This document shows, in pieces, positions 48,459 through 59,085 of a stretch of DNA of 64,000 nucleotides. The notes beneath the pieces are model-generated. The model did not search any database. It worked only from the letters and a program-made list of their open reading frames with translations, and had not been told where the DNA came from. The DNA is from Lasioglossum baleicum (taxonomy: Eukaryota; Arthropoda; Insecta; Hymenoptera; Halictidae): assembly GCF_051020765.1 (NCBI RefSeq), contig NW_027469359.1:122928-186927 (forward strand), in the 5' to 3' direction. The position numbers and the translations under genes are program-made. How positions within the stretch are numbered: position 1 is the stretch's first letter; each line of letters starts with the position of its first letter.

Positions 48459-48549
48459 GTTTTGTGGGATACGTATGCGCAGGTTTTGTGGGATGCGCAT
48501 GCGCAGGTTTTTTGGGATGCGCATGCGCAGGTTTTTTGGGATGCGCATA
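48459..48549 (+). repeat. 24-mer cassette, type B variant, 4 units
   Basis: Begins GGGATACGTATGCG and ends GGGATGCGCATAG (no GACGCG). Confidence 0.92.
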
Positions 48550-49372
48550 GCTAGTGGAGCAAAAACACGTGCGAGAGGATGCATCCCGCAGGCTAGTCGA
48601 GCAAAAACATGTGCGAGAGGATGCATCCCGCAGGCTAGTCCAGTAAAAACACGTGCGAGAGGATGCATCCCGCCGGCTAGTCGAGTAAAAACACGTGCGA
48701 GAGCATGCATCCCGCAGGCTGGTCGCGTAAAAACACGTGCGAGAGGATGCATCCCGCAGGCTAGTCGAGTAAAAACACGTGCGGGAGGATGCATCCCGCA
48801 GGCTAGTCGAGTAAAACACGTGCGAGAGGATGTATCCCGCAGGCTAGTCGAGCAAAAACACGTGCGAGAGGATGCATCCCGCAGGCTAGTCGAGCAAAAA
48901 CACGTGCGAGAGGATGCATCCCGCAGGCTAGTCGAGTAAAAACACGTGCGAGAGGATGCTTCCCGCAGGCTAGTCGAGTAAAAACACGTGCGAGAGGATG
49001 CTTCCCGCAGGCTAGTCGAGTAAAAACACGTGCGAGAGGATGCATCCCGCAGGCTAGTCGAGCAAAAACACGTGCGAGAGGATGCATCCCGCAGGCTAGT
49101 CGAGCAAAAACACGTGCGAGAGGATGCATCCCGCAGGCTAGTCGAGCAAAAACACGTGCGAGAGGATGCATCCCGCAGGCCAGTCGAGTAAAAACACGTG
49201 CGAGAGGATGCATCCCGCAGGCTAGTCGAGTAAAAACACGTGCGAGAGGATGCATCCCGCAGGCTAGTCGAGTTAAAACACGTGCGAGAGGATGCATCCC
49301 GCAGGCTAGTCCAGTAAAAACACGTGCGAGAGGATGCATCCCGCAGGCTAGTCGAGTAAAAACACGTGCGAG

Positions 49373-49463
49373 GTTTTGTGGGATGCGCATGCGCAGGTTT
49401 TGTGGGATGCGCATGCGCAGGTTTTTTGGGATGCGCATGCGCAGTTTTTTTGGGATGCGCATG
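49373..49463 (+). repeat. 24-mer cassette, type C, 4 units
   Basis: Last type C cassette; three perfect dyads. Confidence 0.92.
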
Positions 49464-50117
49464 GCTAGTCGAGCAAAAACACGTGCGAGAGGATGCATCC
49501 CGCAGGCTAGTCGAGCAAAAACACGTGCGAGAGGATGCATCCCGCAGGCTAGTCGAGTAAAACACGTGCGTGAGGATGCATCCCGCAGGCTAGTCGAATA
49601 AAAACACGGGCGAGAGGATGCATCCCGCAGGCTAGTCGCGTAAAAACACGTGCGAGAGGATGCATCCCGCAGGCTAGTCGAGTAAAAACACGTGCGGGAG
49701 GATGCATCCCGCAGGCTAGTCGAGTAAAACACGTGTGAGAGGATGCATCCCGCAGGCTAGTCGAGCAAAAACACGTGCGAGAGGATGCATCCCGCAGGCT
49801 AGTCGAGCAAAAACACGTGCGAGAGGATGCATCCCGCAGGCTAGTCGAGCAAAAACACGTGCGAGAGGATGCATCCCGCAGGCCAGTCGAGTAAAAACAC
49901 GTGCGAGAGGATGCATCCCGCAGGCTAGTCGAGTAAAAACACGTGCGAGAGGATACATCCCGCAGGCTAGTCGAGTAAAAACACGTGCGAGAGGATGCAT
50001 CCCGCAGGCTAGTCGAGTAAAAACACGTGCGAGAGGATGCATCCCGCAGGCTAGTCCAGTAAAAACACGTGCGAGAGGATGCATCCCGCAGGCTAGTCGA
50101 GTAAAAACACGTGCGAG

Positions 50118-50208
50118 GTTTTGTGGGATGCGCATGCGAAGGTTTTGTGGGATGCGCATGCGCAGGTTTTTTGGGATGCGCATGCGCAGGTTTTTTGGGA
50201 TGCGCATG
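50118..50208 (+). repeat. 24-mer cassette, type A, 4 units
   Basis: Follows the previous C by 745 bp; this block lost five monomers relative to the 955-bp form. Confidence 0.92.
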
Positions 50209-50527
50209 GCTAGTCGAGCAAAAACACGTGCGAGAGGATGCATCCCGCAGGCTAGTCGAGCAAAAACACGTGCGAGAGGATGCATCCCGCAGGCTAGTCG
50301 AGTAAAACACGTGCGTGAGGATGCATCCCGCAGGCTAGTCGAATAAAAACACGTGCGAGAGGATACATCCCGCAGGCTAGTCGAGTAAAAACACGTGCGA
50401 GAGGATGCATCCCGCAGGCTAGTCGAGTGAAAACACGTGCGGGAGGATGCATCCCGCAGGCTAGTCGAGTAAAAACACGTGCGAGAGGATGCATCCCGCC
50501 GGCTAGTCGAGTAAAAACACGTGCGAG

Positions 50528-50618
50528 GTTTTGTGGGATGCGTATGCGCAGGTTTTGTGGGATGCGCAAGCGCAGGTTTTTTGGGATGCGCATGCGCAGG
50601 TTTTTTGGGACGCGCATA
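50528..50618 (+). repeat. 24-mer cassette, type B variant, 4 units
   Basis: Unit 2 reads GCGCAAGCGCA, breaking that dyad. Confidence 0.92.
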
Positions 50619-51567
50619 GCTAGTGGAGCAAAAACACGTGCGAGAGCATGCATCCCGCAGGCTGGTCGCGTAAAAACACGTGCGAGAGGATGCATCCCGC
50701 AGGCTAGTCGAGTAATAACACGTGCGAGAGGGTGCATCCCGCAGGCTAGTCGAGTAAAAACATGTGCGAGAGGATGCATCCCGCAGGCTAGTCCAGTAAA
50801 AACACGTGCGAGAGGATGCATCCCGCCGGCTAGTCGAGTAAAAACACGTGCGAGAGCATGCATCCCGCAGGCTAGTCGCGTAAAAACACGTGCGAGAGGA
50901 TGCATCCCGCAGGCTAGTCGAGAAAAAACACGTGCGGGAGGATGCATCCCGCAGGCTAGTCGAGTAAAAACACGTGCGAGAGGATGCTTCCCGCAGGCTA
51001 GTCGAGTAAAAACACGTGCGAGAGGATGCATCCCGCAGGCTAGTCGAGTAAAAACACGTGCGAGAGGATGCATCCCGCAGGCTAGTCGAGTAAAAACACG
51101 TAAGAGAAGATGCATCCCGCAGGCTAGTCCAGTAAAAACACGTGCGAGAGGATGCATCCCGCAGGCTAGTCGAGTAAAAACACGTGCGGGAGGATGCATC
51201 CCGCAGGCTAGTCGAGCAAAAACACGTGCGAGAGGATGCATCCCGCAGGCTAGTCGAGCAAAAACACGTGCGAGAGGATGCATCCCGCTGGCTAGTCGAG
51301 CAAAAACACGTGCGAGAGGATGCATCCCGCAGGCTAGTCGAGTGAAAACACGTGCGGGAGGATGCATCCCGCAGGCTAGTCGAGTAAAAACACGTGCGAG
51401 AGGATGCATCCTGCAGGCTAGTCGAGTAAAACACGTGCGAGAGGATGCATCCCGCAGGCTAGTCGAGCAAAAACACGTGCGAGAGGATGCATCCCGCAGG
51501 CTAGTCGAGCAAAAACACGTGCGAGAGGATGCATCCCGCAGGCTAGTCGAGCAAAAACACGTGCGAG

Positions 51568-51658
51568 GTTTTGTGGGATGCGCATGCGCAGGTTTTGTGG
51601 GATGCGCATGCGCAGGTTTTTTGGGATGCGCATGCGCAGGTTTTTTGGGATGCGCATG
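51568..51658 (+). repeat. 24-mer cassette, type F, 4 units
   Basis: Three perfect dyads; preceded by three GAGC monomers. Confidence 0.92.
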
Positions 51659-52522
51659 GCTAGTCGAGCAAAAACACGTGCGAGAGGATGCATCCCGCAG
51701 GCTAGTCGAGCAAAAACACGTGCGAGAGGATGCATCCCGCAGGCTAGTCGAGTAAAACACGTGCGTGAGGATGCATCCCGCAGGCTAGTCGAATAAAAAC
51801 AGGGGCGAGAGGATGCATCCCGCAGGCTAGTCGCGTAAAAACACGTGCGAGAGGATGCATCCCGCAGGCTAGTCGAGTAAAAACACGTGCGGGAGGATGC
51901 ATCCCGCAGGCTAGTCGAGTAAAACACGTGCGAGAGGATGTATCCCGCAGGCTAGTCGAGCAAAAACACGTGCGAGAGGATGCATCCCGCAGGCTAGTCG
52001 AGCAAAAACACGTGCGAGAGGATGCATCCCGCAGGCTAGTCGAGTAAAAACACGTGCGAGAGGATGCTTCCCGCAGGCTAGTCGAGTAAAAACACGTGCG
52101 AGAGGATGCTTCCCGCAGGCTAGTCGAGTAAAAACACGTGCGAGAGGATGCATCCCGCAGGCTAGTCGAGTAAAAACACGTGCGGGAGGATGCATCCCGC
52201 AGGCTAGTCGAGCAAAAACACGTGCGAGAGGATGCATCCCGCAGGCTAGTCGAGCAAAAACACGTGCGAGAGGATGCATCCCGCAGGCCAGTCGAGTAAA
52301 AACACGTGCGAGAGGATGCATCCCGCAGGCTAGTCGAGTAAAAACACGTGCGAGAGGATACATCCCGCAGGCTAGTCGAGTAAAAACACGTGCGAGAGGA
52401 TGCATCCCGCAGGCTAGTCGAGTAAAAACACGTGCGAGAGGATGCATCCCGCAGGCTAGTCCAGTAAAAACACGTGCGAGAGGATGCATCCCGCAGGCTA
52501 GTCGAGTAAAAACACGTGCGAG

Positions 52523-52613
52523 GTTTTGTGGGATGCGCATGCGCAGGTTTTGTGGGATGCGCATGCGCAGGTTTTTTGGGATGCGCATGCGCAGGTTTTT
52601 TGGGATGCGCATA
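52523..52613 (+). repeat. 24-mer cassette, type F, 4 units
   Basis: Ends CATAGCTAGTCG. Only one GAGC monomer follows, fused to GTGCGTGAGG. Confidence 0.92.
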
Positions 52614-53855
52614 GCTAGTCGAGCAAAAACACGTGCGTGAGGATGCGTCCCGCAGGCTAGTCGAATAAAAACACGTGCGAGAGGATGCATCCCGCAGGCT
52701 AGTCGCGTAAAAACACGTGCGAGAGGATGCATCCCGCAGGCTAGTCGAGTAAAAACACGTGCGGGAGGATGCATCCCGCAGGCTAGTCGAGTAAAAACAC
52801 GTGCGAGAGCATGCATCCTGCAGGCTAGTCGAGTAAAACACGTGCGTGAGGATGCATCCCGCAGGCTAGTCGAATAAAAACACGTGCGAGAGGATGCATC
52901 CCAAAGGCTAGTCGCGTAAAAACACGTGCGAGAGGATGCATCCCGCAGGCTAGTCGAGTAAAAACACGTGCGTGAGGGTGCATCCCGCAGGCTAGTCGAG
53001 TAAAAACACGTGCGAGAGGATGCTTCCCGCAGGCTAGTCGAGTAAAAACACGTGCGAGAGGATGCTTCCCGCAGGCTAGTCGAGTAAAAACACGTGCGAG
53101 AGGATGCATCCCGCAGGCTAGTCGAGTAAAAACACGTGCGGGAGGATGCATCCCGCAGGCTAGTCGAGCAAAAACACGTGCGAGAGGATGCATCCCGCAG
53201 GCTAGTCGAGCACAAACACGTGCGGGAGGATGCATCCCGCAGGCTAGTCGAGTAAAACACGTGTGAGAGGATGCATCCCGCAGGCTAGTCGAGCAAAAAC
53301 ACGTGCGAGAGGATGCATCCCGCAGGCTAGTCGAGCAAAAACACGTGCGAGAGGATGCATCCCGCAGGCTAGTCGAGTAAAAACACGTGCGACAGGATGC
53401 TTCCCGCAGGCTAGTCGAGTAAAAACACGTGCGAGAGGATGCTTCCCGCAGGCTAGTCGAGTAAAAACACGTGCGAGAGGATGCATCCCGCAGGCTAGTC
53501 GAGTAAAAACACGTGCGGGAGGATGCATCCCGCAGGCTAGTCGAGCAAAAACACGTGCGAGAGGATGCATCCCGCAGGCTAGTCGAGCAAAAACACGTGC
53601 GAGAGGATGCATCCCGCAGGCCAGTCGAGTAAAAACACGTGCGAGAGGATGCATCCCGCAGGCTAGTCGAGTAAAAACACGTGCGAGAGGATACATCCCG
53701 CAGGCTAGTCGAGTAAAAACACGTGCGAGAGGATGCATCCCGCAGGCTAGTCGAGTAAAAACACGTGCGAGAGGATGCATCCCGCAGGCTAGTCCAGTAA
53801 AAACACGTGCGAGAGGATGCATCCCGCAGGCTAGTCGAGTAAAAACACGTGCGAG

Positions 53856-53946
53856 GTTTTGTGGGATGCGCATGCGAAGGTTTTGTGGGATGCGCATGCG
53901 CAGGTTTTTTGGGATGCGCATGCGCAGGTTTTTTGGGATGCGCATG
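53856..53946 (+). repeat. 24-mer cassette, type A, 4 units
   Basis: Last type A cassette of the window. Confidence 0.92.
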
Positions 53947-54265
53947 GCTAGTCGAGCAAAAACACGTGCGAGAGGATGCATCCCGCAGGCTAGTCGAGCA
54001 AAAACACGTGCGAGAGGATGCATCCCGCAGGCTAGTCGAGTAAAACACGTGCGTGAGGATGCATCCCGCAGGCTAGTCGAATAAAAACACGTGCGAGAGG
54101 ATACATCCCGCAGGCTAGTCGAGTAAAAACACGTGCGAGAGGGTGCATCCCGCAGGCTAGTCGAGTGAAAACACGTGCGGGAGGATGCATCCCGCAGGCT
54201 AGTCGAGTAAAAACACGTGCGAGAGGATGCATCCCGCCGGCTAGTCGAGTAAAAACACGTGCGAG

Positions 54266-54356
54266 GTTTTGTGGGATGCGTATGCGCAGGTTTTGTGGGA
54301 TGCGCATGCGCAGGTTTTTTGGGATGCGCATGCGCAGGTTTTTTGGGACGCGCATA
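54266..54356 (+). repeat. 24-mer cassette, type B, 4 units
   Basis: Last type B cassette; partner of 53856 at 410 bp. Confidence 0.92.
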
Positions 54357-55431
54357 GCTAGTGGAGCAAAAACACGTGCGAGAGGATGCATCCCGCAGGC
54401 TAGTCGAGCAAAAACATGTGCGAGAGGATGCATCCCGCAGGCTAGTCCAGTAAAAACACGTGCGAGAGGATGCATCCCGCCGGCTAGTCGAGTAAAAACA
54501 CGTGCGAGAGCATGCATCCCGCAGGCTGGTCGCGTAAAAACACGTGCGAGAGGATGCATCCCGCAGGCTAGTCGAGTAATAACACGTGCGAGAGGGTGCA
54601 TCCCGCAGGCTAGTCGAGTAAAAACATGTGCGAGAGGATGCATCCCGCAGGCTAGTCCAGTAAAAACACGTGCGAGAGGATGCATCCCGCCGGCTAGTCG
54701 AGTAAAAACACGTGCGAGAGCATGCATCCCGCAGGCTAGTCGCGTAAAAACACGTGCGAGAGGATGCATCCCGCAGGCTAGTCGAGAAAAAACACGTGCG
54801 GGAGGATGCATCCCGCAGGCTAGTCGAGTAAAAACACGTGCGAGAGGATGCTTCCCGCAGGCTAGTCGAGTAAAAACACGTGCGAGAGGATGCATCCCGC
54901 AGGCTAGTCGAGTAAAAACACGTGCGAGAGGATGCATCCCGCAGGCTAGTCGAGTAAAAACACGTACGAGAAGATGCATCCCGCAGGCTAGTCCAGTAAA
55001 AACACGTGCGAGAGGATGCATCCCGCAGGCTAGTCGAGTAAAAACACGTGCGGGAGGATGCATCCCGCAGGCTAGTCGAGCAAAAACACGTGCGAGAGGA
55101 TGCATCCCGCAGGCTAGTCGAGCAAAAACACGTGCGAGAGGATGCATCCCGCTGGCTAGTCGAGCAAAAACACGTGCGAGAGGATGCATCCCGCAGGCTA
55201 GTCGAGTGAAAACACGTGCGGGAGGATGCATCCCGCAGGCTAGTCGAGTAAAAACACGTGCGAGAGGATGCATCCTGCAGGCTAGTCGAGTAAAACACGT
55301 GCGAGAGGATGCATCCCGCAGGCTAGTCGAGCAAAAACACGTGCGAGAGGATGCATCCCGCAGGCTAGTCGAGCAAAAACACGTGCGAGAGGATGCATCC
55401 CGCAGGCTAGTCGAGCAAAAACACGTGCGAG

Positions 55432-55522
55432 GTTTTGTGGGATGCGCATGCGCAGGTTTTGTGGGATGCGCATGCGCAGGTTTTTTGGGATGCGCATGCG
55501 CAGGTTTTTTGGGATGCGCATG
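55432..55522 (+). repeat. 24-mer cassette, type F, 4 units
   Basis: Copy of 51568 at +3864. Confidence 0.92.
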
Positions 55523-56386
55523 GCTAGTCGAGCAAAAACACGTGCGAGAGGATGCATCCCGCAGGCTAGTCGAGCAAAAACACGTGCGAGAGGATGCATC
55601 CCGCAGGCTAGTCGAGTAAAACACGTGCGTGAGGATGCATCCCGCAGGCTAGTCGAATAAAAACAGGGGCGAGAGGATGCATCCCGCAGGCTAGTCGCGT
55701 AAAAACACGTGCGAGAGGATGCATCCCGCAGGCTAGTCGAGTAAAAACACGTGCGGGAGGATGCATCCCGCAGGCTAGTCGAGTAAAACACGTGCGAGAG
55801 GATGTATCCCGCAGGCTAGTCGAGCAAAAACACGTGCGAGAGGATGCATCCCGCAGGCTAGTCGAGCAAAAACACGTGCGAGAGGATGCATCCCGCAGGC
55901 TAGTCGAGTAAAAACACGTGCGAGAGGATGCTTCCCGCAGGCTAGTCGAGTAAAAACACGTGCGAGAGGATGCTTCCCGCAGGCTAGTCGAGTAAAAACA
56001 CGTGCGAGAGGATGCATCCCGCAGGCTAGTCGAGTAAAAACACGTGCGGGAGGATGCATCCCGCAGGCTAGTCGAGCAAAAACACGTGCGAGAGGATGCA
56101 TCCCGCAGGCTAGTCGAGCAAAAACACGTGCGAGAGGATGCATCCCGCAGGCCAGTCGAGTAAAAACACGTGCGAGAGGATGCATCCCGCAGGCTAGTCG
56201 AGTAAAAACACGTGCGAGAGGATACATCCCGCAGGCTAGTCGAGTAAAAACACGTGCGAGAGGATGCATCCCGCAGGCTAGTCGAGTAAAAACACGTGCG
56301 AGAGGATGCATCCCGCAGGCTAGTCCAGTAAAAACACGTGCGAGAGGATGCATCCCGCAGGCTAGTCGAGTAAAAACACGTGCGAG

Positions 56387-56445
56387 GGATGCGCATGCGC
56401 AGGTTTTTTGGGATGCGCATGCGCAGGTTTTTTGGGATGCGCATA
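56387..56445 (+). repeat. 24-mer cassette, 5'-truncated
   Basis: The first unit has lost its T-run and begins directly at GGGATGCGC after GCGAG; two further units follow and it ends CATAG. Two perfect dyads. This is the only cassette whose left edge is not the T-run. Confidence 0.9.
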
Positions 56446-57184
56446 GCTAGTCGAGCAAAAACACGTGCGAGAGGATGCATCCCGCAGGCTAGTCGCGTAA
56501 AAACACGTGCGAGAGGATGCATCCCGCAGGCTAGTCGAGTAAAACACGTGCGTGAGGATGCATCCCGCAGGCTAGTCGAATAAAAACACGTGCGAGAGGA
56601 TGCATCCCAAAGGCTAGTCGCGTAAAAACACGTGCGAGAGGATGCATCCCGCAGGCTAGTCGAGTAAAAACACGTGCGTGAGGGTGCATCCCGCAGGCTA
56701 GTCGAGTAAAAACACGTGCGAGAGGATGCTTCCCGCAGCCTAGTCGAGTAAAAACACGTGCGAGAGGATGCTTCCCGCAGGCTAGTCGAGTAAAAACACG
56801 TGCGAGAGGATGCATCCCGCAGGCTAGTCGAGTAAAAACACGTGCGGGAGGATGCATCCCGCAGGCTAGTCGAGCAAAAACACGTGCGAGAGGATGCATC
56901 CCGCAGGCTAGTCGAGCACAAACACGTGCGAGAGGATGGATCCCGCAGGCCACTCGAGTAAAAACACGTGCGAGAGGATGCATCCCGCAGGCTAGTCGAG
57001 TAAAAACACGTGCGAGAGGATACATCCCGCAGGCTAGTCGAGTAAAAATACGTGCGAGAGGATGCATCCCGCAGGCTAGTCGAGTAAAAACACGTGCGAG
57101 AGGATGCATCCCGCAGGCTAGTCCAGTAAAAACACGTGCGAGAGGATGCATCCCGCAGGCTAGTCGAGTAAAAACACGTGCGAG

Positions 57185-57275
57185 GTTTTGTGGGATGCGC
57201 ATGCGCAGGTTTTGTGGGATGCGCATGCGCAGGTTTTTTGGGATGCGCATGCGCAGGTTTTTTGGGATGCGCATA
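57185..57275 (+). repeat. 24-mer cassette, type F, 4 units
   Basis: Ends CATAACTAG, a private change. Last intact cassette. Confidence 0.92.
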
Positions 57276-59019
57276 ACTAGTCGAGCAAAAACACGTGCGA
57301 GAGGATGCATCCCGCAGGCTAGTCGCGTAAAAACACGTGCGAGAGGATGCATCCCGCAGGCTAGTCGAGTAAAACACGTGCGTGAGGATGCGTCCCGCAG
57401 GCTAGTCGAAGAAAAACACGTGCGAGAGGATGCATCCCGCAGGCTAGTCGCGTAAAAACACGTGCGAGAGGATGCATCCCGCAGGCTAGTCGAGTAAAAA
57501 CACGTGCGGGAGGATGCATCCCGCAGGCTAGTCGAGTAAAAACACGTGCGAGAGGATGCATCCTGCAGGCTAGTCGAGTAAAACACGTGCGTGAGGATGC
57601 ATCCCGCAGGCTAGTCGAATAAAAACACGTGCGAGAGGATGCATCCCGCAGGCTAGTCGCGTAAAAACACGTGCGAGAAGATGCATCCCGCAGGCTAGTC
57701 GAGTAAAAACACGTGCGTGAGGGTGCATCCCGCAGGCTAGTCGAGTAAAAACACGTGCGAGAGGATGCATCCCGCAGGCAAGTCCAGTAAAAACACGTGC
57801 GAGAGGATGCATCCCGCCGGCTAGTCGAGTAAAAACACGTGCGAGAGGATGCATCCCGCAGGCTAGTCGAGTAAAAACACGTGCGAGAGGGTGCATCCCG
57901 CAGGCTAGTCGAGTAAAAACACGTGCGAGAGGATGCATCCCGCCGGCTAGTCGAGTAAAAACACGTGCGAGAGGATGCATCCCGCAGGCTAGTCGCGTAA
58001 AAACACGTGCGAGAGGATGCATCCCGCAGGCTAGTCGAGTAAAAACACGTGCGGGAGGATGCATCCCGCAGGCTAGTCGAGTAAAAACACGTGCGAGAGG
58101 ATGCTTCCCGCAGGCTAGTCGAGTAAAAACACGTGCGAGAGGATGCATCCCGCAGGCTAGTCGAGTAAAAACACGTGCGAGAGGATGCATCCCGCAGGCT
58201 AGTCGAGTAAAAACACGTGCGAGAAGATGCATCCCGCAGGCTAGTCCAGTAAAAACACGTGCGAGAGGATGCATCTCGCAGGCTAGTCGAGTAAAAACAC
58301 GTGCGGGAGGATGCATCCCGCAGGCTAGTCGAGCAAAAACACGTGCGAGAGGATGCATCCCGCAGGCTAGTCGAGTAAAAACACGTGCGAGAGGATGCAT
58401 CCCGCAGGCTAGTCCAGTAAAAACACGTGCGAGAGGATGCATCCCGCAGGCTAGTCGAGTAAAAACACGTGCGGGAGGATGCATCCCGCAGGCTAGTCGA
58501 GCAAAAACACGTGCGAGAGGATGCATCCCGCAGTCTAGTCGAGTAAAACACGTGCGAGGGGATGCATCCTGCAGGCTAGTCGAGTAAACACGTGCGAGAG
58601 GATGCATCCCGCAGGCTAGTCGAGCAAAAACACGTGCGAGAGGATGCATCCCGCAGGCTAGTCGAGCAAAAACACGTGCGAGAGGATGCATCCCGCAGGC
58701 TAGTCGAGCAAAAACACGTGCGAGAGGATGCATCCCGCAGGCTAGTCGAGCAAAAACACGTGCGAGAGGATGCATCCCGCAGGCCAGTCGAGTAAAAACA
58801 CGTGCGAGAGGATGCATCCCGCAGGCTAGTCGAGTAAAAACACGTGCGAGAGGCTACATCCCGCAGGCTAGTCGAGTAAAAACACGTGCGAGAGGATGCA
58901 TCCCGCAGACTAGTCGAGTAAAAAACACGAGCGAGAGGATGCATCCCGCAGGCTAGTCCAGTAAAAACACGTGCGAGAGGATGCATCCCGCAGGCTAGTC
59001 GAGTAAAAACACGTGCGAG
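57276..59019. repeat. Degenerating 42-mer run
   Basis: About 1.7 kb of plain monomers. It includes a 40-bp monomer with A3 near 58580 and a 43-bp monomer with A6 and CACGAG near 58918, which loses the E-box. No gene is seen. Confidence 0.85.
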
Positions 59020-59085
59020 GTTTTGTGGATGCGCATGCGCAGGTTTTGTGGGATGCGCATGCGCAGGTTTTTTGGGATGCGCATG
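59020..59085 (+). repeat. 24-mer cassette, decayed, 3 units, -1 G
   Basis: The first unit is 23 bp (GTGGATG in place of GTGGGATG). Last cassette of the window; two perfect dyads. Confidence 0.9.

Larger units (their letters stand above)
50528..51658 (+). repeat. B-F block, 3.7-3.9 kb offset, copy 1
   Basis: Recurs at 54266-55522. The offset rises from 3,738 to 3,864, so copy 2 has three extra monomers (126 bp) just after its B cassette. Shared rare variants include GTAATAACACG and GAGAAAAAACACG. Confidence 0.82.
54266..55522 (+). repeat. B-F block, 3.7-3.9 kb offset, copy 2
   Basis: Contains an internal 126-bp-longer run in which the CATGTG, GTCCAG, CCCGCCGG, GAGCATGC series appears twice (near 54414-54520 and 54627-54730). 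Confidence 0.82.
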
